Shown piece by piece: positions 26,894 to 35,564 of a stretch of DNA of 64,000 bases. The stretch spans positions 55,536 to 119,535 of the forward strand of contig NZ_FOPJ01000007.1 in assembly GCF_900113445.1 (NCBI RefSeq), in the 5' to 3' direction. Source of the DNA: Corynebacterium spheniscorum (lineage in GTDB: Bacteria; Actinomycetota; Actinomycetes; Mycobacteriales; Mycobacteriaceae). A model generated the notes under the pieces. The model was not told the origin of the DNA. It saw only the letters and a program-made list of their open reading frames with translations, and made no database searches. Position numbers and translations under genes: made by a program. Within the stretch, counting starts at the first letter, position 1; each line of letters begins with the position of its first letter.

Positions 26894-27374
26894 CCGGATT
26901 ATTCCGCAGGTCGGTATTGCCAGCGATGCGCACCGCATCGAAGAAGGCAAGGACTGTTGGATCGCAGGCCTGCTCTTCCCCCGGGATGCTGGCTGTGAGG
27001 GGCACTCGGATGGTGACGTGGTCAGCCACGCCTTGGTTGATGCGCTCTTATCGGCGGCGAACCTGGGGGATTTAGGAAGTTTCGTCGGCGTGGGCCGCCC
27101 GGAATATGACAATGTGTCTGGCGCACAATTGTTGCGGGAATGCCGTGAGCTTTTAACCCAGCACGGTTATGTGATTGGTAATGCTTCGGCACAACTTATT
27201 GCCCAAACTCCGAAGATGGCGGCTAGGCGTGAGGAAGCCGAACGCACCCTCAGTGAGGTCTTAGGTGCCCCGGTATCCGTATCGGCCACCACCACGGATC
27301 ATTTAGGTTTTAGTGGCCGCGGTGAGGGGCGCGCTGCGATTGCTACCGCGGTGGTGTGGAAAGAATCTCCATAG
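26880..27374 (+). CDS. ispF: 2-C-methyl-D-erythritol 2,4-cyclodiphosphate synthase IspF
   Basis: Fifth enzyme of the MEP pathway, a zinc-dependent homotrimer. The zinc ligands Asp16, His18 (GIASDAH) and His50 ([14 protein letters not shown]) are visible, along with the [14 protein letters not shown] end motif. The ATG at 26886 is an equally possible start ([10 protein letters not shown]). It has 164 residues. The stop is followed by the long leader of the PTS operon, so the housekeeping operon ends here. Confidence 0.96.
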   Translation: MLMTNRIIPQVGIASDAHRIEEGKDCWIAGLLFPRDAGCEGHSDGDVVSHALVDALLSAANLGDLGSFVGVGRPEYDNVSGAQLLRECRELLTQHGYVIGNASAQLIAQTPKMAARREEAERTLSEVLGAPVSVSATTTDHLGFSGRGEGRAAIATAVVWKESP

Positions 27375-27566
27375 GTCCGTACCCCCGAAACGGGTGAGTT
27401 GATCCATTTCACTGTCTGTTCTTTGCTGCGTGCCCAACCTGGGGAAATCATGTGAACGTACCAGTATATCCTTCAAAGGGATGACTATTGGGGTGTGATG
27501 GGTCTTCCCCCAGTACCACCTAGGCAACTACAATTCGTAACTGTAGTTTTTGCCACCTGACATGCT

Positions 27567-27595
27567 GGGTGTCACTGATCCGATCAGGCATCACC
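27567..27595 (+). promoter_or_regulatory. RAT (ribonucleic antiterminator) element
   Basis: The 29-base sequence starts GGGTGTCACTGATC and ends GATCAGGCATCACC. It keeps the hallmark ACTG and CAGGCA bases and symmetric GG/CC ends of the RNA hairpins bound by BglG/SacY/LicT proteins, and it can fold as a hairpin with two small internal loops. It lies 250 bases before the gene for such a protein. The 3' arm GGCATCACC would otherwise pair with GGTGAAGCC at 27651-27659. Confidence 0.8.
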
Positions 27596-27670
27596 GCGGT
27601 TATTGGGGCGAAAGCATCAACGCCGGCTGAGCTGAATTCTTTAGCAAGCAGGTGAAGCCTTTCGTATTCC
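27587..27670 (+). terminator. conditional terminator competing with the RAT
   Basis: GGCATCACC (27587-27595) is complementary to GGTGAAGCC (27651-27659) at eight of nine positions, and the right arm is followed by TTTCGTATT. The left arm is part of the RAT, so the two structures exclude one another, as in bgl and lic systems. The long loop and weak U-tract lower certainty. Confidence 0.5.
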
Positions 27671-27844
27671 CTCCGCACTACCCCCTAGATCTGAGATCAC
27701 ACTACACACGCCCCGAAACAAAACTCACGGGGAGATACAGGGGAAAAGGCACGGGGGAAAAGAAAGCTGATGTTTAACACATGCCCCATAGCTACCGCGC
27801 GGCACGTCACTTGATTGCTGGGAGGAGGGCGCACGCACCCCGCC

Positions 27845-28768
27845 ATGACGAAGACCGTCCGCATCCTCCACATCCTCAACAACAATGCCGTATTGGTTAA
27901 TGACCAAGGCCAAGAGCAAGTACTCGTGGGCCGTGGCATCGGCTTCAAGCGCCGCCCCGGCGACGAGATTCACCCCAGCTCCGGCGATGTCCAAGCCAGC
28001 TACCTGGAAATGAGCCCGGCGCGCGCACCCTTTTTAAAATCCATTTCCTCCATGGACCCCGTGGTGGTAGAAACCATCACCCAAGCAGTGGAATTAGCGG
28101 TGGATATTTTAGGGGAGCTCCACCCCTCGGTCTACCTGCTGCTCGCCGAACACCTCTCGGTGGCCATTCACCGCGTGACCCGCGGGGAACATATCCAGCA
28201 CTCCTTGAGCGAAGAAATCCGCACCCTTTTCCCGCATGAAACTGCCGCAGCGGATCTGATTGTGCGCTTTATTAACTCCAATTTGCCGGATGTGGATCTG
28301 CCCATGGATGAAGCCGCCTATGTGGCTTTGCATCTCAACGCCGCACGCTCTGGTGGGGTGCCAGTAAAAGAACCTCTGGCCACAGCACATGCGGTGGCTA
28401 CCGCGGCGAGTTTGATTCGGCATCATTTAGATCCCCATGAGGAACTTCCCGATGCTGGGTTGATGGCGGGGTTAACGCACCTGGTCAATCGCCTAGAACA
28501 TGGTCGGCCGCGGGTTAATCACCTGGTTCATGCGGTGCGCCGCGATATTGGTTCTGAGTTTGAGCTGGCGGAGAAAGTCATTCGCGGGATTATTCAGGAC
28601 TTGGATAAACAAAGGCTGCGCACCAAGGAGGGCTGGTCACGTGCGGCACACCAGCACCCGCGCCCGCGTAGTCCGGATGAAAAAACCCTTGGAAAGTGGG
28701 TCTCGGAGAGCGCCTATCTAGCGGTGTTCTTGCATTCTTGGCGTAATAACAACGAACTTCAGTCTTAG
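27845..28768 (+). CDS. BglG/LicT-family transcriptional antiterminator
   Basis: RNA-binding regulator activated by PTS phosphorylation state; when free it binds the RAT and allows read-through into its own operon. In 307 residues the N-terminal co-antiterminator domain is MTKTVRILHILNNNAVLV (about 1-55), followed by two PRD domains (about 70-170 and 175-285) with candidate phospho-His in LLLAEHLSVAIHR and ALHLNAAR. I start at the ATG at 27845 because the family begins a few residues before the LNNN motif; a TTG at 27815 is in frame. The partner EII gene starts 18 bases after the stop, so the sensor and regulator are in one operon. Confidence 0.93.
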   Translation: MTKTVRILHILNNNAVLVNDQGQEQVLVGRGIGFKRRPGDEIHPSSGDVQASYLEMSPARAPFLKSISSMDPVVVETITQAVELAVDILGELHPSVYLLLAEHLSVAIHRVTRGEHIQHSLSEEIRTLFPHETAAADLIVRFINSNLPDVDLPMDEAAYVALHLNAARSGGVPVKEPLATAHAVATAASLIRHHLDPHEELPDAGLMAGLTHLVNRLEHGRPRVNHLVHAVRRDIGSEFELAEKVIRGIIQDLDKQRLRTKEGWSRAAHQHPRPRSPDEKTLGKWVSESAYLAVFLHSWRNNNELQS

Positions 28769-28786
28769 TAGAAAGGACCACGAACC

Positions 28787-30403
28787 ATGAATAATCGGTT
28801 TGTGTCTAGCCTGCAAAGCCTCGGTAAGGCTTTGATGGGCGCAGTGGCCGTGTTGCCTGTGGCGGCGTTGCTCATGGGTATCGGCTATTGGATCGACCCC
28901 ACCGGCTGGGGCGAGAATAGTATCGCTGCGGCGGTGCTCATTAAATCCGGTGCGGCGGTGCTGGATAACTTAGGGTGGATCTTCGCGGTGGCCATTGCTC
29001 ATGGTCTCGCGAAGGGCTCTAATGGTGCTGCGGCGCTGTCGGGCTTCTTAGGTTATGCCACGGTGGTGAACCTGATTGGGCCGAAGACCGTCGCCGGCTA
29101 TCGCGGCATTGATATTGATGCCCTAGAAGGCGATGCTGCCTTGCAGTGGGCTGCCCAAGGTTGGGACGCCATTAATGATAAGAACGTGCTGGTTGGCATC
29201 TTGGTCGGTATTTTGGCGGCCTGGGTGTATAACCGTTTCCACACCACCCGCCTGCCAGACTTCCTGGCCTTCTTCTCTGGGCGTCGCCTGGTGCCGATTC
29301 TCACCGCGATTCTTTCTATCGTGCTGGCCGGCATCCTCTATATTGTGTGGCCGCTGCTCTACAATGGTCTTTTCAACTTCGGCGAAGCCATCCAATCCAT
29401 GGGTGCTGTGGGCGCCGGCATTTATGGCGTGATTAACCGCCTGCTCATCCCCACTGGTTTGCACCACGCCCTGAACTCCATCTTCTGGTTCGATGTGATT
29501 GGTATTAATGACATCGGCAAGTTCATCCAGGGTCCCGAAACTCTGGAGCTGGCACAGGCCGCTACTTCTGCTGCTACCTGCCCCGGTGTGTGGGATGGCA
29601 GCGCTTGTACTGTGGTCGGCGAAGTGGGCCGCTACCAGGCTGGGTTCTTCCCGGTCATGATGTTCGGTCTGCCCGGTGCCGCGCTGGCTATCTACCTGCG
29701 CGCTGAGTCTTCCCGCAAGAAGGCGGTGGGCTCCTTGATGCTTGCTGGTGCCCTGGCTTCTTTCTTCACCGGTGTGACCGAGCCGCTGGAGTTCGCCTTC
29801 ATGTTCGTCGCCCCGCTGCTGTATGTGGTGCACGCACTTCTGACCGGTATCTCCCTGGCCATTGCCGCTGCCTTCCACTGGACCGCTGGCTTCGGCTTCT
29901 CCGCTGGTTTGGTGGATATGCTGCTTTCTGCCCGCAACCCGCTGGCTAACCAGTGGTGGATGCTGCTGATCATGGGCCTGATCTACTTCGGTGTCTACTT
30001 CGGCATCTTCTACCTGCTGATCGGCAAGCTGAACCTCAACACCCCTGGTCGCGGCGAAGAAATGCTGGATGACCCCACCGCTGATCCGGAAGCCCCGCGC
30101 GCTGCCGCTGGTACCGCGGGTTCCGAGAGCTCCCAGACCGCCGCGCAGATCATCGCTGGTTTGGGCGGTGCCGAAAATATCGAGGCCATCGATTATTGCG
30201 CCACCCGCCTGCGCGTGACCACACGCGGCAATGACAAGGTCAATGAAGCCCAAATCAAGCGCGCTAATGTTGCCGGCGTGATTCGCCCCTCCGGCAATAC
30301 GGTGCAGGTGATTGTGGGCCCCCAAGTCCAATTCGTCTACGACGAGATCGCCGCGCAACTTGAGGGCACTGCTGCTGCCCTGCACGGCGAACAAGCTGAG
30401 TAA
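28787..30403 (+). CDS. nagE: PTS EIICB, N-acetylglucosamine/glucose class
   Basis: Membrane sugar permease and phosphotransferase. The EIIC domain (about 1-400) has ten or so membrane segments and the conserved loop RLLIPTGLHHALNSIFWFDVIG, which is closer to NagE than to PtsG. The EIIB domain (about 455-530) has the phosphocysteine Cys471 in IDYCATRLR. No EIIA domain is present, so phosphate must come from another EIIA in the cell. The sugar is probably GlcNAc, as nagA and nagB lie in the same region. Glucose or a glucoside cannot be ruled out. A Shine-Dalgarno GAAAGGA precedes the start. Confidence 0.85.
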   Translation: MNNRFVSSLQSLGKALMGAVAVLPVAALLMGIGYWIDPTGWGENSIAAAVLIKSGAAVLDNLGWIFAVAIAHGLAKGSNGAAALSGFLGYATVVNLIGPKTVAGYRGIDIDALEGDAALQWAAQGWDAINDKNVLVGILVGILAAWVYNRFHTTRLPDFLAFFSGRRLVPILTAILSIVLAGILYIVWPLLYNGLFNFGEAIQSMGAVGAGIYGVINRLLIPTGLHHALNSIFWFDVIGINDIGKFIQGPETLELAQAATSAATCPGVWDGSACTVVGEVGRYQAGFFPVMMFGLPGAALAIYLRAESSRKKAVGSLMLAGALASFFTGVTEPLEFAFMFVAPLLYVVHALLTGISLAIAAAFHWTAGFGFSAGLVDMLLSARNPLANQWWMLLIMGLIYFGVYFGIFYLLIGKLNLNTPGRGEEMLDDPTADPEAPRAAAGTAGSESSQTAAQIIAGLGGAENIEAIDYCATRLRVTTRGNDKVNEAQIKRANVAGVIRPSGNTVQVIVGPQVQFVYDEIAAQLEGTAAALHGEQAE

Positions 30404-30414
30404 ACTCACGCTTC

Positions 30415-30448
30415 AGACCCGCACCTTTGGGTGCGGGTCTTTTGCTTT
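30415..30448 (+). terminator. terminator of the antiterminator-EIICB operon
   Basis: An 11-bp perfect stem (30415-30425 with 30430-30440) with loop TTTG is followed by TTTTGCTTT. It lies 12 bases after the EIICB stop. Confidence 0.92.
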
Positions 30449-30691
30449 CCCCGAGACCCTGGAGTGAGGCAGGGCAGGATCGTAACTGCCTGAAAGAACA
30501 AAACTATGCCGCGCCTTAAAAGCACAAACATCGCCTTCGTAAGAAGACGGTGCCTATACCGTTTTAGCCCGAGAGGGAGGGGAGCGTAGTGCAGCGCGGC
30601 CGCGACGTGGGGCCGGTTGCTCTCACACACTCAACCGCGCCGCAGTGCGAACTACCTGGCACTACGCGCCCCTAGCTTGTTAAAAGGGCTC
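30449..30691. other. intergenic stretch between two convergent units
   Basis: About 240 bases with no supported gene. Some GC-rich segments (30590-30625) can fold. Nothing else can be recognised. Confidence 0.4.
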
Positions 30692-32128
30692 CTAGTTATC
30701 CGGGGTGAAGAAGCGGATATTATCCACCGTTGCGGACCCCGCATAGTAATTGATGTGCGGGATGCCGATCACGAAGTTATCTGGATAGGCAGAGCCTGCC
30801 GGCCACATTTCCTTCTCGAAGGAACCATAGGGGCCTTCGAAGCTCAGGGTGCTATTGAACTGGCCGTCGTAGGCCTCCGGGGTCTGGTTATAGTGCCAGA
30901 TCGGGCGGCCATCTTCACCAACGAACGGGCGCTCATAGCGGTATGTTTGCTGCCCAACATGACGGAAGTTACCGCTCATTTCTTGGACATAACCGGTAGC
31001 GGTACGCTCAATGGCGAAGGTGTAGGTCTCATTGGGCATCAGCTCTGGCTGCAACTCCACCGCAGAAACGATGGTGCTTCCCTTGGTGTCGCCGTACTGC
31101 ACACCGCATTCGGTGGGCATGACGAACTCGTTGTAGGCAAAGCCCGGATCGCGCCACTTGGATCCATCGAAGAAGATCTCATTGACACCATTGCCATTAC
31201 CTTCGGAATAAGGCTTGATTGTGCCATCGGCGGGGTTGCACACCTTATAGGAACGGTTCCACGGCGCATCCACGGAATACACATCCATGCCGACCTTGCG
31301 GTGTGAGTGGATGAAAATATTATTGTGCGGTGCCGGGTGCGCATAGTCCATGATGGACAGCAGGTAATAGCCATTTTCGGTGGTGGTATCACCCCACGTT
31401 TCCCCGCAGGGATCCGTCTTATCCTTGCCATCATCTTCTAAGGCTTGACGCTTCCAGGGGAAGTTCGTCTTGCACTCAGTATCCGTGGGCGGGGTGTGTC
31501 CATTCTTCTTGCCGTCATACTCCCAGGACCCATTGCGCATGCCACCGAAGTCCAAGGTCTTCAGTTCATACTCAACGCGGTATTGATCCGGCAAGGGATT
31601 AGTGGAGGTGAGGATCAGGCCGCCATCCTGGGGAACTTCCAGGCGGGCTTCACCATTTTCGGTGATCAATTGCGGCGGGTTTTCCGGCACACCATCTTTG
31701 GCGTAGTCGCGGGCCGCAAACTCAGCAGTAAGCCAGCCGCCCTCACCAATGCGGGCTTGCTTGCGCAGCAGGTTGAAGGAACCTAGCGCATCCCGGAAGT
31801 AGTCAGCACCATTGATGGTGAAGAACTCGCCATCATCGTCGAATTCATCGACATGCCAGGGGCTATTATCGCCATGCGGATCAACCTGCCAGGCGAATTG
31901 ATCCATATCTAGTGGGGTGTTGAAGTTTTCCTCATGGACTAGCTGCCAGCCTTCGCGCAGTGGGGGTTCCGGGGTGACCGGGGCGTGGTGGCTGCCGCTG
32001 CTGCTGCCAAAGGGGTTGGAGGAAAAGAGTGAACCAAGGTCAGATGATTGAGCGTGCGCGGTGATCGGGAAACACAAAGCTGTGATACCGATGATCGCCG
32101 CGGTTTGCTTCAGCGGACGATGCTTCAT
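30692..32128 (-). CDS. secreted protein, concanavalin-like beta-sandwich suspected, function unknown
   Basis: A 478-residue exported protein with a signal peptide (basic start, hydrophobic core, cleavage about AHA-QS near residue 26). A Ser/Gly/Pro linker (about 28-58) leads to a Trp/Tyr/Gly-rich domain (REGWQLVHEENFNTPLDMDQFAWQ, WTAEFAARDYA, GSWEYDGKK...). The pattern of "W.L...E.F" and "R.EYELKTLDFGGMRNG" resembles secreted glucanase/lectin folds, but no E-x-D-x-x-E catalytic motif of GH16 is visible, and five Cys are present. It stands alone between two sugar uptake systems, so a glycan-binding or glycan-cleaving role outside the cell is plausible and unproven. Confidence 0.7.
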   Translation of the reverse strand: MKHRPLKQTAAIIGITALCFPITAHAQSSDLGSLFSSNPFGSSSGSHHAPVTPEPPLREGWQLVHEENFNTPLDMDQFAWQVDPHGDNSPWHVDEFDDDGEFFTINGADYFRDALGSFNLLRKQARIGEGGWLTAEFAARDYAKDGVPENPPQLITENGEARLEVPQDGGLILTSTNPLPDQYRVEYELKTLDFGGMRNGSWEYDGKKNGHTPPTDTECKTNFPWKRQALEDDGKDKTDPCGETWGDTTTENGYYLLSIMDYAHPAPHNNIFIHSHRKVGMDVYSVDAPWNRSYKVCNPADGTIKPYSEGNGNGVNEIFFDGSKWRDPGFAYNEFVMPTECGVQYGDTKGSTIVSAVELQPELMPNETYTFAIERTATGYVQEMSGNFRHVGQQTYRYERPFVGEDGRPIWHYNQTPEAYDGQFNSTLSFEGPYGSFEKEMWPAGSAYPDNFVIGIPHINYYAGSATVDNIRFFTPDN

Positions 32129-32270
32129 GATTGAAAGTGCAACTCCTTTTCACACGTTTCAAGGGGGAAAGGGGGTCTGAGTGCGTGAGAGGTGTAGGGA
32201 CAACCCCCACGCCCCCACGCGAGTGACCGCCTAAATGGAGAACCGGCTGTGCAGAAAGGTTGTCCCGGAA

Positions 32271-32314
32271 CCTAGCCCCTTTAAAAGCTTGCGAATCGCT
32301 TGGTAGGGGCTAGG
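32271..32314. repeat. inverted repeat between secreted-protein gene and PTS operon
   Basis: Nine-base arms CCTAGCCCC (32271-32279) and GGGGCTAGG (32306-32314) enclose 26 bases. It lies after the end of the PTS/SIS operon (stop at 32370) on the minus strand and could form a terminator hairpin, but no clear U-run follows. Confidence 0.45.
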
Positions 32315-32369
32315 CGGTTTGTTCTCTATTGTTGGCGTACCCCTCGCGCGCGGGTGCAGGGGAAGATTC

Positions 32370-33119
32370 TTAGTTCATGTAGAAGATGCGATCAGCGTTC
32401 TCCGCCATATGCTTGGCATTCCACTCTGCGCCACCATCAAGGTTGGCGGCCAAGAACACCGGGGCAGAGAAGCCCTTATCCAGCAGCTTCTCAATGATCG
32501 CGGCGGAGAGGCTGTGCAGAATCGCGGTGGAGGTGACACCAGAAGCGGGGGTGAACTTCTGCGGGATGCCTTCCAAAGAAAGCACCGCATCACCAGGATC
32601 GACCTTGTTGTCCAAGATGACATCCGCATGGTCGAGCAGCTTGGTTCCATCTGGGACCCGCGAATCCACGGCGTTGGTGTACTTGTAGGAGGTCAAAGCC
32701 ACCACGAAGATACCCGCTTCCTTGGCGCAGCGAGCGAGTTCCACCGGCACCGCATTGCGGCCGGAGACACTCACGCAGATGAGCACATCGCCTTCCTTGA
32801 GCGGGGAGTTACGGAACAGTACCTCGCCGTAACCAGGCATTTGTTCCATTTGGGAGCCCAAGGTGGTGGGGCGGGTAGTCAGTGCTTCAATACCGGGGCC
32901 GTAGACGGGATTGATCAGCATCAGCCCACCAGCGCGGTAGACAATGTCTTGGACGGGGAGGGAGGAGTGGGAGGCGCCGAAGGCGAAGATCCGGCCGCCA
33001 GCGATAACCTTATCCGCGATGGTTGCTGCAGCTTCTTCGATCTTCGGCAGCTCTTCTTCGCGGACCTTGGCCAAAAGGGCAGTGATCTCGTCGATGTAGT
33101 GATTGAGCAGATCAGACAT
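32370..33119 (-). CDS. SIS-domain phosphosugar isomerase, UPF0309-like
   Basis: Cytosolic protein of 249 residues with one SIS domain. Sugar-phosphate-binding segments FAFGASHSSLP (about 45-55) and CVSVSGRNAVPVELA (about 115-130) are visible, with a later active-site-like region GVTSTAILHSLSAAIIEKL. It is the last gene of the ascorbate-class PTS operon, 60 bases after the EIIC gene. Members of this group are annotated as UPF0309; their substrate is not known to me. It is different from the AgaS-like SIS protein at 36278. Here it presumably acts on the phosphosugar delivered by this PTS. Confidence 0.8.
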   Translation of the reverse strand: MSDLLNHYIDEITALLAKVREEELPKIEEAAATIADKVIAGGRIFAFGASHSSLPVQDIVYRAGGLMLINPVYGPGIEALTTRPTTLGSQMEQMPGYGEVLFRNSPLKEGDVLICVSVSGRNAVPVELARCAKEAGIFVVALTSYKYTNAVDSRVPDGTKLLDHADVILDNKVDPGDAVLSLEGIPQKFTPASGVTSTAILHSLSAAIIEKLLDKGFSAPVFLAANLDGGAEWNAKHMAENADRIFYMN

Positions 33120-33179
33120 GGTGAAACAGGCGTCCTAACTGAGTTTGAGGTGTGGGTGGGGAGGTCGAAGAGGGGTGGC

Positions 33180-34514
33180 TTAGCGTCCGAAGAGGCTGCC
33201 GACCGCGTCGACGATGATGCCGGGCACGATGGCGTCCGGGACGGTGAAGCCGAGGCCTTCTGCGCCGAAAGCGCTGAGGTCACCGAAGACCTGCATGTGG
33301 AAGGCGTAGGAAATGAGGATCCAGCCGAGGAAGCCCCAGAGGAAACCGCCGATCCAGGCGGCCAAGCGACCACCAGTGGAGTTGGCGAAGATAGCGGCAG
33401 TACCGGAGGCAAAGAAGGCAACGATCATGGAGGGGATCGGGACCGGCCAGCCAAGGGCCACGCACAGTGCCATACCGGCGATTTGTCCGATCAGACCGGA
33501 GATCAAACCAACCAGCAGAGCATTCGGGGCGAAGGCAAAGAGGACGGGCACGTCCAGGGCAGGGATGGCGTTGGGGATGACCTTCTGGGAGATACCTTCG
33601 AAGGCCGGTACGATTTCGCCGATGAGCATGCGCACACCGTAGAGCAGGATGAGCATACCGGCCGTGAATTGCAGGGCCATCAGCAGCGCGAAGACCACCC
33701 AGTTCTGGCCATCGGAGATGCCGCCAGCATCAGCAGCGGCCTGGAATTGATCCACGCCACCAGCGATCACCGCAGCAATAGCGGACAGCAGGGAGACCAC
33801 GGTCATCACCAAGAAGGTGGAGACTGCGACATCGCGGAAGAAGGAGAGCTTTTCCGGCATCTTCACATCTTCGGTGGACTTTTCCTTATTGCCCACCACC
33901 ATGCCGATATAGCCGGCAAGGACGTTCAGCAGGGTCTGGCCGTGAGCGAAACCAACATCGTCACCGCCGGTAATGCGGCGGACGAAGGGCTGCGCCAGGG
34001 CTGGGGCCAGGGTGTAGTAGGCACCAACCAGCAAGGATGCGGTGATGACCGTGACGACCGGGCTAAACCCAAGGGAGTGCATCAAGATCGTGAAGGCACC
34101 TGCGTGCACCCAGATCATGTGGCCGGTCAAATACACATAGTGGAAGGGGGTTACCCGAGAAAGGAAGAGGTGGAAGAGGTAACCGAAGAGCATGGTCAAG
34201 CCGATTTCAGAACCAATGGTTCCGACACCGGAGGACTGCACTGCGGAAACAACAGCCTCATCGAAGGTCACGAAGGTGGTGATATTCGAGGTGGGGAAGG
34301 CCATCTCAAACATCGCCTGAATAGGCGCGAGGCCTTCAACGAGTACGCCAGCACCGCCACCAATGATGAGCAGTGAGAGCGCCGTTTTCACCGTGCCGGT
34401 GACAACATCACCAGCGGGTTTTTTCTGGACGAGCAGACCCAAAAGAGCGATGGCGGCGACAATGATCGCCGGTATTTGGACCAGCTCAACGAGGAATGCA
34501 AGGAAGCTATTCAT
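33180..34514 (-). CDS. PTS EIIC, ascorbate/SgaT-UlaA class
   Basis: Integral membrane transport subunit of 444 residues with about eleven hydrophobic segments. The N-terminus (FLVELVQIPAIIVAAIALLGLLVQKK) and the VTGTVKTALSLLIIGGGAGVL segment identify the UlaA/SgaT family. The name "ascorbate" reflects the family only. None of the ascorbate-utilising genes (ulaD, ulaE, ulaF, ulaG) is nearby, while amino-sugar genes are, so the sugar is likely something else such as GalNAc or galactosamine. EIIB and EIIA are separate genes upstream in the same direction. Confidence 0.88.
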   Translation of the reverse strand: MNSFLAFLVELVQIPAIIVAAIALLGLLVQKKPAGDVVTGTVKTALSLLIIGGGAGVLVEGLAPIQAMFEMAFPTSNITTFVTFDEAVVSAVQSSGVGTIGSEIGLTMLFGYLFHLFLSRVTPFHYVYLTGHMIWVHAGAFTILMHSLGFSPVVTVITASLLVGAYYTLAPALAQPFVRRITGGDDVGFAHGQTLLNVLAGYIGMVVGNKEKSTEDVKMPEKLSFFRDVAVSTFLVMTVVSLLSAIAAVIAGGVDQFQAAADAGGISDGQNWVVFALLMALQFTAGMLILLYGVRMLIGEIVPAFEGISQKVIPNAIPALDVPVLFAFAPNALLVGLISGLIGQIAGMALCVALGWPVPIPSMIVAFFASGTAAIFANSTGGRLAAWIGGFLWGFLGWILISYAFHMQVFGDLSAFGAEGLGFTVPDAIVPGIIVDAVGSLFGR

Positions 34515-34579
34515 TGTGCTGTGGCACCGATCCTGTGATTAAAGGGAAAGGGGTGGAAGAAATGGGAATGAGCATTAGC

Positions 34580-34660
34580 TGTTGTGTGCGTGCCCCTCCC
34601 CTGGGGCCCCGCACGAGGAGGAAAGAAGGGGAGAAACAGGGCCCCTGGGGCGTGCACACC
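34580..34660 (-). repeat. GC-rich imperfect hairpin between EIIB and EIIC genes
   Basis: GTGTGCGTGCCCC near 34583-34595 can pair imperfectly with GGGGCGTGCACAC near 34646-34658; inner segments (CCTGGGGCC) also fold. It lies in the 172-base gap inside the PTS operon and might stabilise the EIIB message or attenuate EIIC expression. Confidence 0.4.
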
Positions 34661-34686
34661 TTAGGGCGGCGTCGTGAGCGGAGTTC

Positions 34687-34971
34687 TTACTTGTTTTGGA
34701 ACTCTTCGACAGCTGCCATGACCTTGGTCTTGATTTCGTCTTTGTTGATGAGGTTGTCGATCAACACGACGATCGCCTTGGTTCCGGCAACGTTATTGGC
34801 CATTCCGGTAGTGGTAACGACAATGTCCGAGGGCTGGGATTTAAAGGACCCGAGGTCAATGGCTTGAACCTGTGCATCGACGCCTTCGTTCTTTAACAAG
34901 GTACGAATCTGGCTGGCGAGCATCATGGAGGTGCCGAGGCCCATTCCACAGACGGTGGCAATCGAGATCAT
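34687..34971 (-). CDS. PTS EIIB, ascorbate/galactitol class
   Basis: Small cytosolic phospho-carrier of about 94 residues. The phosphocysteine is in the ATVCGMGLGTSMM loop near the N-terminus (Cys8 with this start). I prefer the ATG at 34971 to that at 34980: the purine-rich Shine-Dalgarno (AAAAGG) abuts the upstream ATG but is at a suitable distance from this one. The protein passes phosphate from EIIA (35082) to the sugar bound by EIIC (33180). A 170-base gap with a GC-rich inverted repeat separates it from the EIIC gene. Confidence 0.9.
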   Translation of the reverse strand: MISIATVCGMGLGTSMMLASQIRTLLKNEGVDAQVQAIDLGSFKSQPSDIVVTTTGMANNVAGTKAIVVLIDNLINKDEIKTKVMAAVEEFQNK

Positions 34972-35081
34972 GGTGAACATCCTTTTCTTCTTTCCCGCTT
35001 AGTGGCGGGCAAAGAGTGTGAGAGAGGGAAGGGGATGAAGTTATGTACTCCGCTTCCAAGGGGAAAACGGGGTGCGGGGCT

Positions 35082-35564
35082 TTAGTGCGGTTGGAGTCCT
35101 TCGAAGTCGCCTTCGGCGTCATCACCATCAGCGGCATTATCGAAGATTGCAGCCAATTCTTTATCCGTTGTGGCAGCCCGGATCTTGGCTATGAGTTCCT
35201 CATCGGACAAGGTGGCGGCTAAGGCCTGAATCATCTTCATGTGGCCTTTGTTATCGCCAGCGGCGAAAGAAATGAGGGTGTCGACCGGGTCGTTAGCTTC
35301 ACTGCCGAACTCCACCGGAGCGGACAAGGTAACCACGGCAGTGCCGGGGCGCTTCACACCAGCAGTGGACTTGGCGTGTGGCATGGCAAGCCCGGGCATG
35401 AGCACCATGTAGGGTCCGAATTCTTTGACGCCATTGATCATGGCGTCGGCATATTCCTGGGTGGCGATGCCAGCTTCTTCATAGAGGCTGCCGACAATGC
35501 GGATGGCCTCTTCCCAATCGGCGGCTTCGCGCCGGGCGGCTACGCAGTCGGGGTGGAATTTCAT
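35082..35564 (-). CDS. PTS EIIA, mannitol/ascorbate class
   Basis: Cytosolic phospho-carrier of 160 residues, first gene of the minus-strand PTS operon. The phosphohistidine is His63 in VLMPGLAMPHAKSTAG, the EIIA-2 signature. The last 20 residues are an acidic tail (AADGDDAEGDFEG). It receives phosphate from HPr, whose gene is not in this window. The 713-base divergent region upstream is shared with the AgaS-like operon. Confidence 0.9.
   Translation of the reverse strand: MKFHPDCVAARREAADWEEAIRIVGSLYEEAGIATQEYADAMINGVKEFGPYMVLMPGLAMPHAKSTAGVKRPGTAVVTLSAPVEFGSEANDPVDTLISFAAGDNKGHMKMIQALAATLSDEELIAKIRAATTDKELAAIFDNAADGDDAEGDFEGLQPH

Larger units (their letters stand above)
27375..27844 (+). 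promoter_or_regulatory. leader region of the antiterminator-PTS operon
   Basis: A stretch of 470 bases without a gene. A good -10 element TACAAT lies at 27529-27534, which would start a transcript near 27541. A RAT-like element lies at 27567-27595 and an alternative terminator stem can form with 27651-27659 (both listed). Downstream, the mRNA is purine-rich and a ribosome site GGGAGGAGGG is at 27820-27829, rather far from the ATG at 27845. Confidence 0.65.

Noticed and set aside
29123..30409. Open frame of 428 codons antisense to EIICB
   Set aside because: Same reason: composition is an antisense artefact of a clear PTS gene.
30692..32128. GH16 endoglucanase
   Set aside because: The E-x-D-x-x-E catalytic motif cannot be found, so the enzyme class is not claimed.
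32319..34376. Open frame of 685 codons antisense to the SIS and EIIC genes
   Set aside because: His/Gly/Asp-rich composition is typical of the reverse of membrane-protein codons; both genes on the other strand are well supported.
33180..35564. Ascorbate utilisation operon
   Set aside because: Only the transporter resembles Ula; lactonase, decarboxylase and epimerase genes are missing, while amino-sugar genes surround it.
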